Assembly: GCF_003114855.1 (NCBI RefSeq)
Contig: NZ_BFBB01000008.1
Location: 1 to 64,000, forward strand
Source: Leptospira ryugenii
GTDB lineage: Bacteria > Spirochaetota > Leptospiria > Leptospirales > Leptospiraceae
Direction of reading: 5' to 3'
Length of the DNA: 64,000 bases
Under the pieces are notes generated by a model. That model was not told where the DNA came from, searched no databases, and worked only from the letters and a program-made list of their open reading frames with translations. This document shows, in pieces, positions 63,223 through 64,000 of the stretch. The first letter of the stretch is position 1. Every line of letters begins with the position of its first letter. A program made the translations under genes and the position numbers.

Positions 63223-64000
63223 TTGCGTTTGCCTTTCATTTTTTTCTTTGCCTTAGGCTTTGCCTTTGCTTTGGGCCTTGTTTGGTTTGTTTTAAAAATC
63301 TCCTCTACTTTTCCGACAAACAAGCCGATTGCTTCTTTTCCTTGGGTCCAATGCGCTTTATCTCTGGCATTAAAATATAGGATAAATAGTTTCTCTGCTT
63401 CCGAAAACTTCACATCACAGGCATAGATATGACTACCTTTCCAACCTCGTCCATTCGGTCCAAGGATTGGAATAGAATTGATTCTCTCCCAATTTAGACC
63501 ATCTTCACTCTGTAAAAAAAGGATGGCAGACCCAGATTTTTTTTCTTCCTCATTCCAATAAATACCGTTCTGAAATCCAAAGAATCGATCCCTCCATTGG
63601 AGGACTTTTATTGAGCCTGCCGCTACATTACAAAACATGTCAGATTCCATCGGAGAGAAGATAGGTTGCGAAAATATTCGAAACGGACCAAGAGGGTTTT
63701 CCGATTCTGCCACAGAGATATGTTTGGGCTCACAAAATCCACAATCAGTCACATAAGCCAAAGAAGAGGAATAGTACAATCGATACTTTTCATCAGAGAC
63801 CTTCACCAAACATGGATTACTCACAGAATTACCCCATTTGGAATCCGAATGAAATGGTTTTGATGGTTTCAAAAGTGTTTTGGGAGTATCCCAATGTTTT
63901 AAGTCTTTGCTTGTCATAACCATAATCTCAGATTCCCACTTTCGAAATGGGAACCATGACATTAAAACATGAAATGGCTTGTATTTCTCAAAATACAGAT
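63219..64000 (-). CDS. Five-bladed beta-propeller (GH43/GH32-like) protein, partial
   Basis: The frame stays open to the right edge (codons before the internal Met at 63962 read L-Y-F-E-K-Y-K-P-F-H-V-L), so the gene begins outside. About 260 residues are present: blades with typical T-S-K-D-L-K-H-W-D and E-D-G-L-N-W-E-R turns of glycoside-hydrolase-type propellers (DUF/GH43-like). A Lys/Ala-rich tail (K-A-K-A-K-P-K-A-K-K-K) closes it. Catalytic residues cannot be judged. Confidence 0.75.
   Translation of the reverse strand, partial: LYFEKYKPFHVLMSWFPFRKWESEIMVMTSKDLKHWDTPKTLLKPSKPFHSDSKWGNSVSNPCLVKVSDEKYRLYYSSSLAYVTDCGFCEPKHISVAESENPLGPFRIFSQPIFSPMESDMFCNVAAGSIKVLQWRDRFFGFQNGIYWNEEEKKSGSAILFLQSEDGLNWERINSIPILGPNGRGWKGSHIYACDVKFSEAEKLFILYFNARDKAHWTQGKEAIGLFVGKVEEIFKTNQTRPKAKAKPKAKKKMKGKRK

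Noticed and set aside
1..64000. CRISPR arrays, transposases, phage genes, rRNA
   Set aside because: No regular repeat-spacer array, no DDE or integrase motifs, no phage structural genes and no rRNA-like stretches were seen on reading both strands.

Overview
The window reads as chromosomal DNA of a spirochaete of the genus Leptospira, most likely a saprophytic or environmental species. This is inference from gene content: many lipoproteins with relaxed spirochaetal lipoboxes, 7TMR-DISM signalling proteins (SpoIIE phosphatase, adenylate cyclase), TRL-type lipoproteins, a split mre elongasome set and an AT-leaning base composition. No rRNA, prophage, insertion sequence or CRISPR array was found.

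Left part (1-16.8 kb, core-like). Three tRNA genes (His, Arg, Pro; minus strand) are followed by a compact minus-strand operon: sppA, a YIP1-like membrane protein, surE, a lipoprotein hydrolase and a TPR protein. A coiled-coil protein, an APC permease (probably starting at a CTG codon) and a beta-barrel protein run on the plus strand. They are followed by a CPA1 antiporter pair, bcp-pepA, a coupled Ppx/GppA and SpoIIE-phosphatase pair, and mreB with a strong terminator.

Middle part (16.8-52 kb, accessory-like). This AT-rich block separates mreB from mreCD. Its left edge carries a 14-G homopolymer and a partly self-complementary element. It holds lineage-type lipoproteins: a 952-residue modular lipoprotein flanked on both sides by short copies of its own sequence, an Ig-like lipoprotein and three tandem TRL lipoproteins. 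It also holds small regulator/enzyme modules: an Rrf2 regulator with an NAD(P)-binding reductase, then an old yellow enzyme behind a 30-bp perfect palindrome; a zincin-like protein coupled to a double-TPM protein; an unusual sigma factor/SDR/YdhR-like operon; a degenerate HD-GYP-LuxR regulator; an ArsR gene with three 16-bp phased repeats; and a cytochrome P460/thioredoxin-fold/MarR set with matching candidate operators. An adenylate cyclase gene is split by an in-frame stop. Short-chain dehydrogenases, PhyH, VOC, GNAT and DinB proteins, a MASE1 hybrid histidine kinase and two PlsC-type acyltransferases complete the block.

Right part (52-64 kb, core-like). mreC-mreD-mrdA-rodA plus an orphan fifth gene form an overlapping elongasome operon. 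Then come ribF, a small secreted protein, a STAS-domain antagonist, an uncharacterised secreted protein, a J-domain protein, manA, a pirin, and a beta-propeller (GH43/GH32-like) gene that runs off the right edge.

The most rewarding places for a second look are the P460/thioredoxin/MarR module with shared operator-like sites, the long palindrome before the old yellow enzyme, the zincin-TPM pair, the degenerate HD-GYP-LuxR protein, the paralogue scars around the 952-residue lipoprotein, the enlarged RodA with its orphan partner, and the RNase P-like leader at 4.45 kb.
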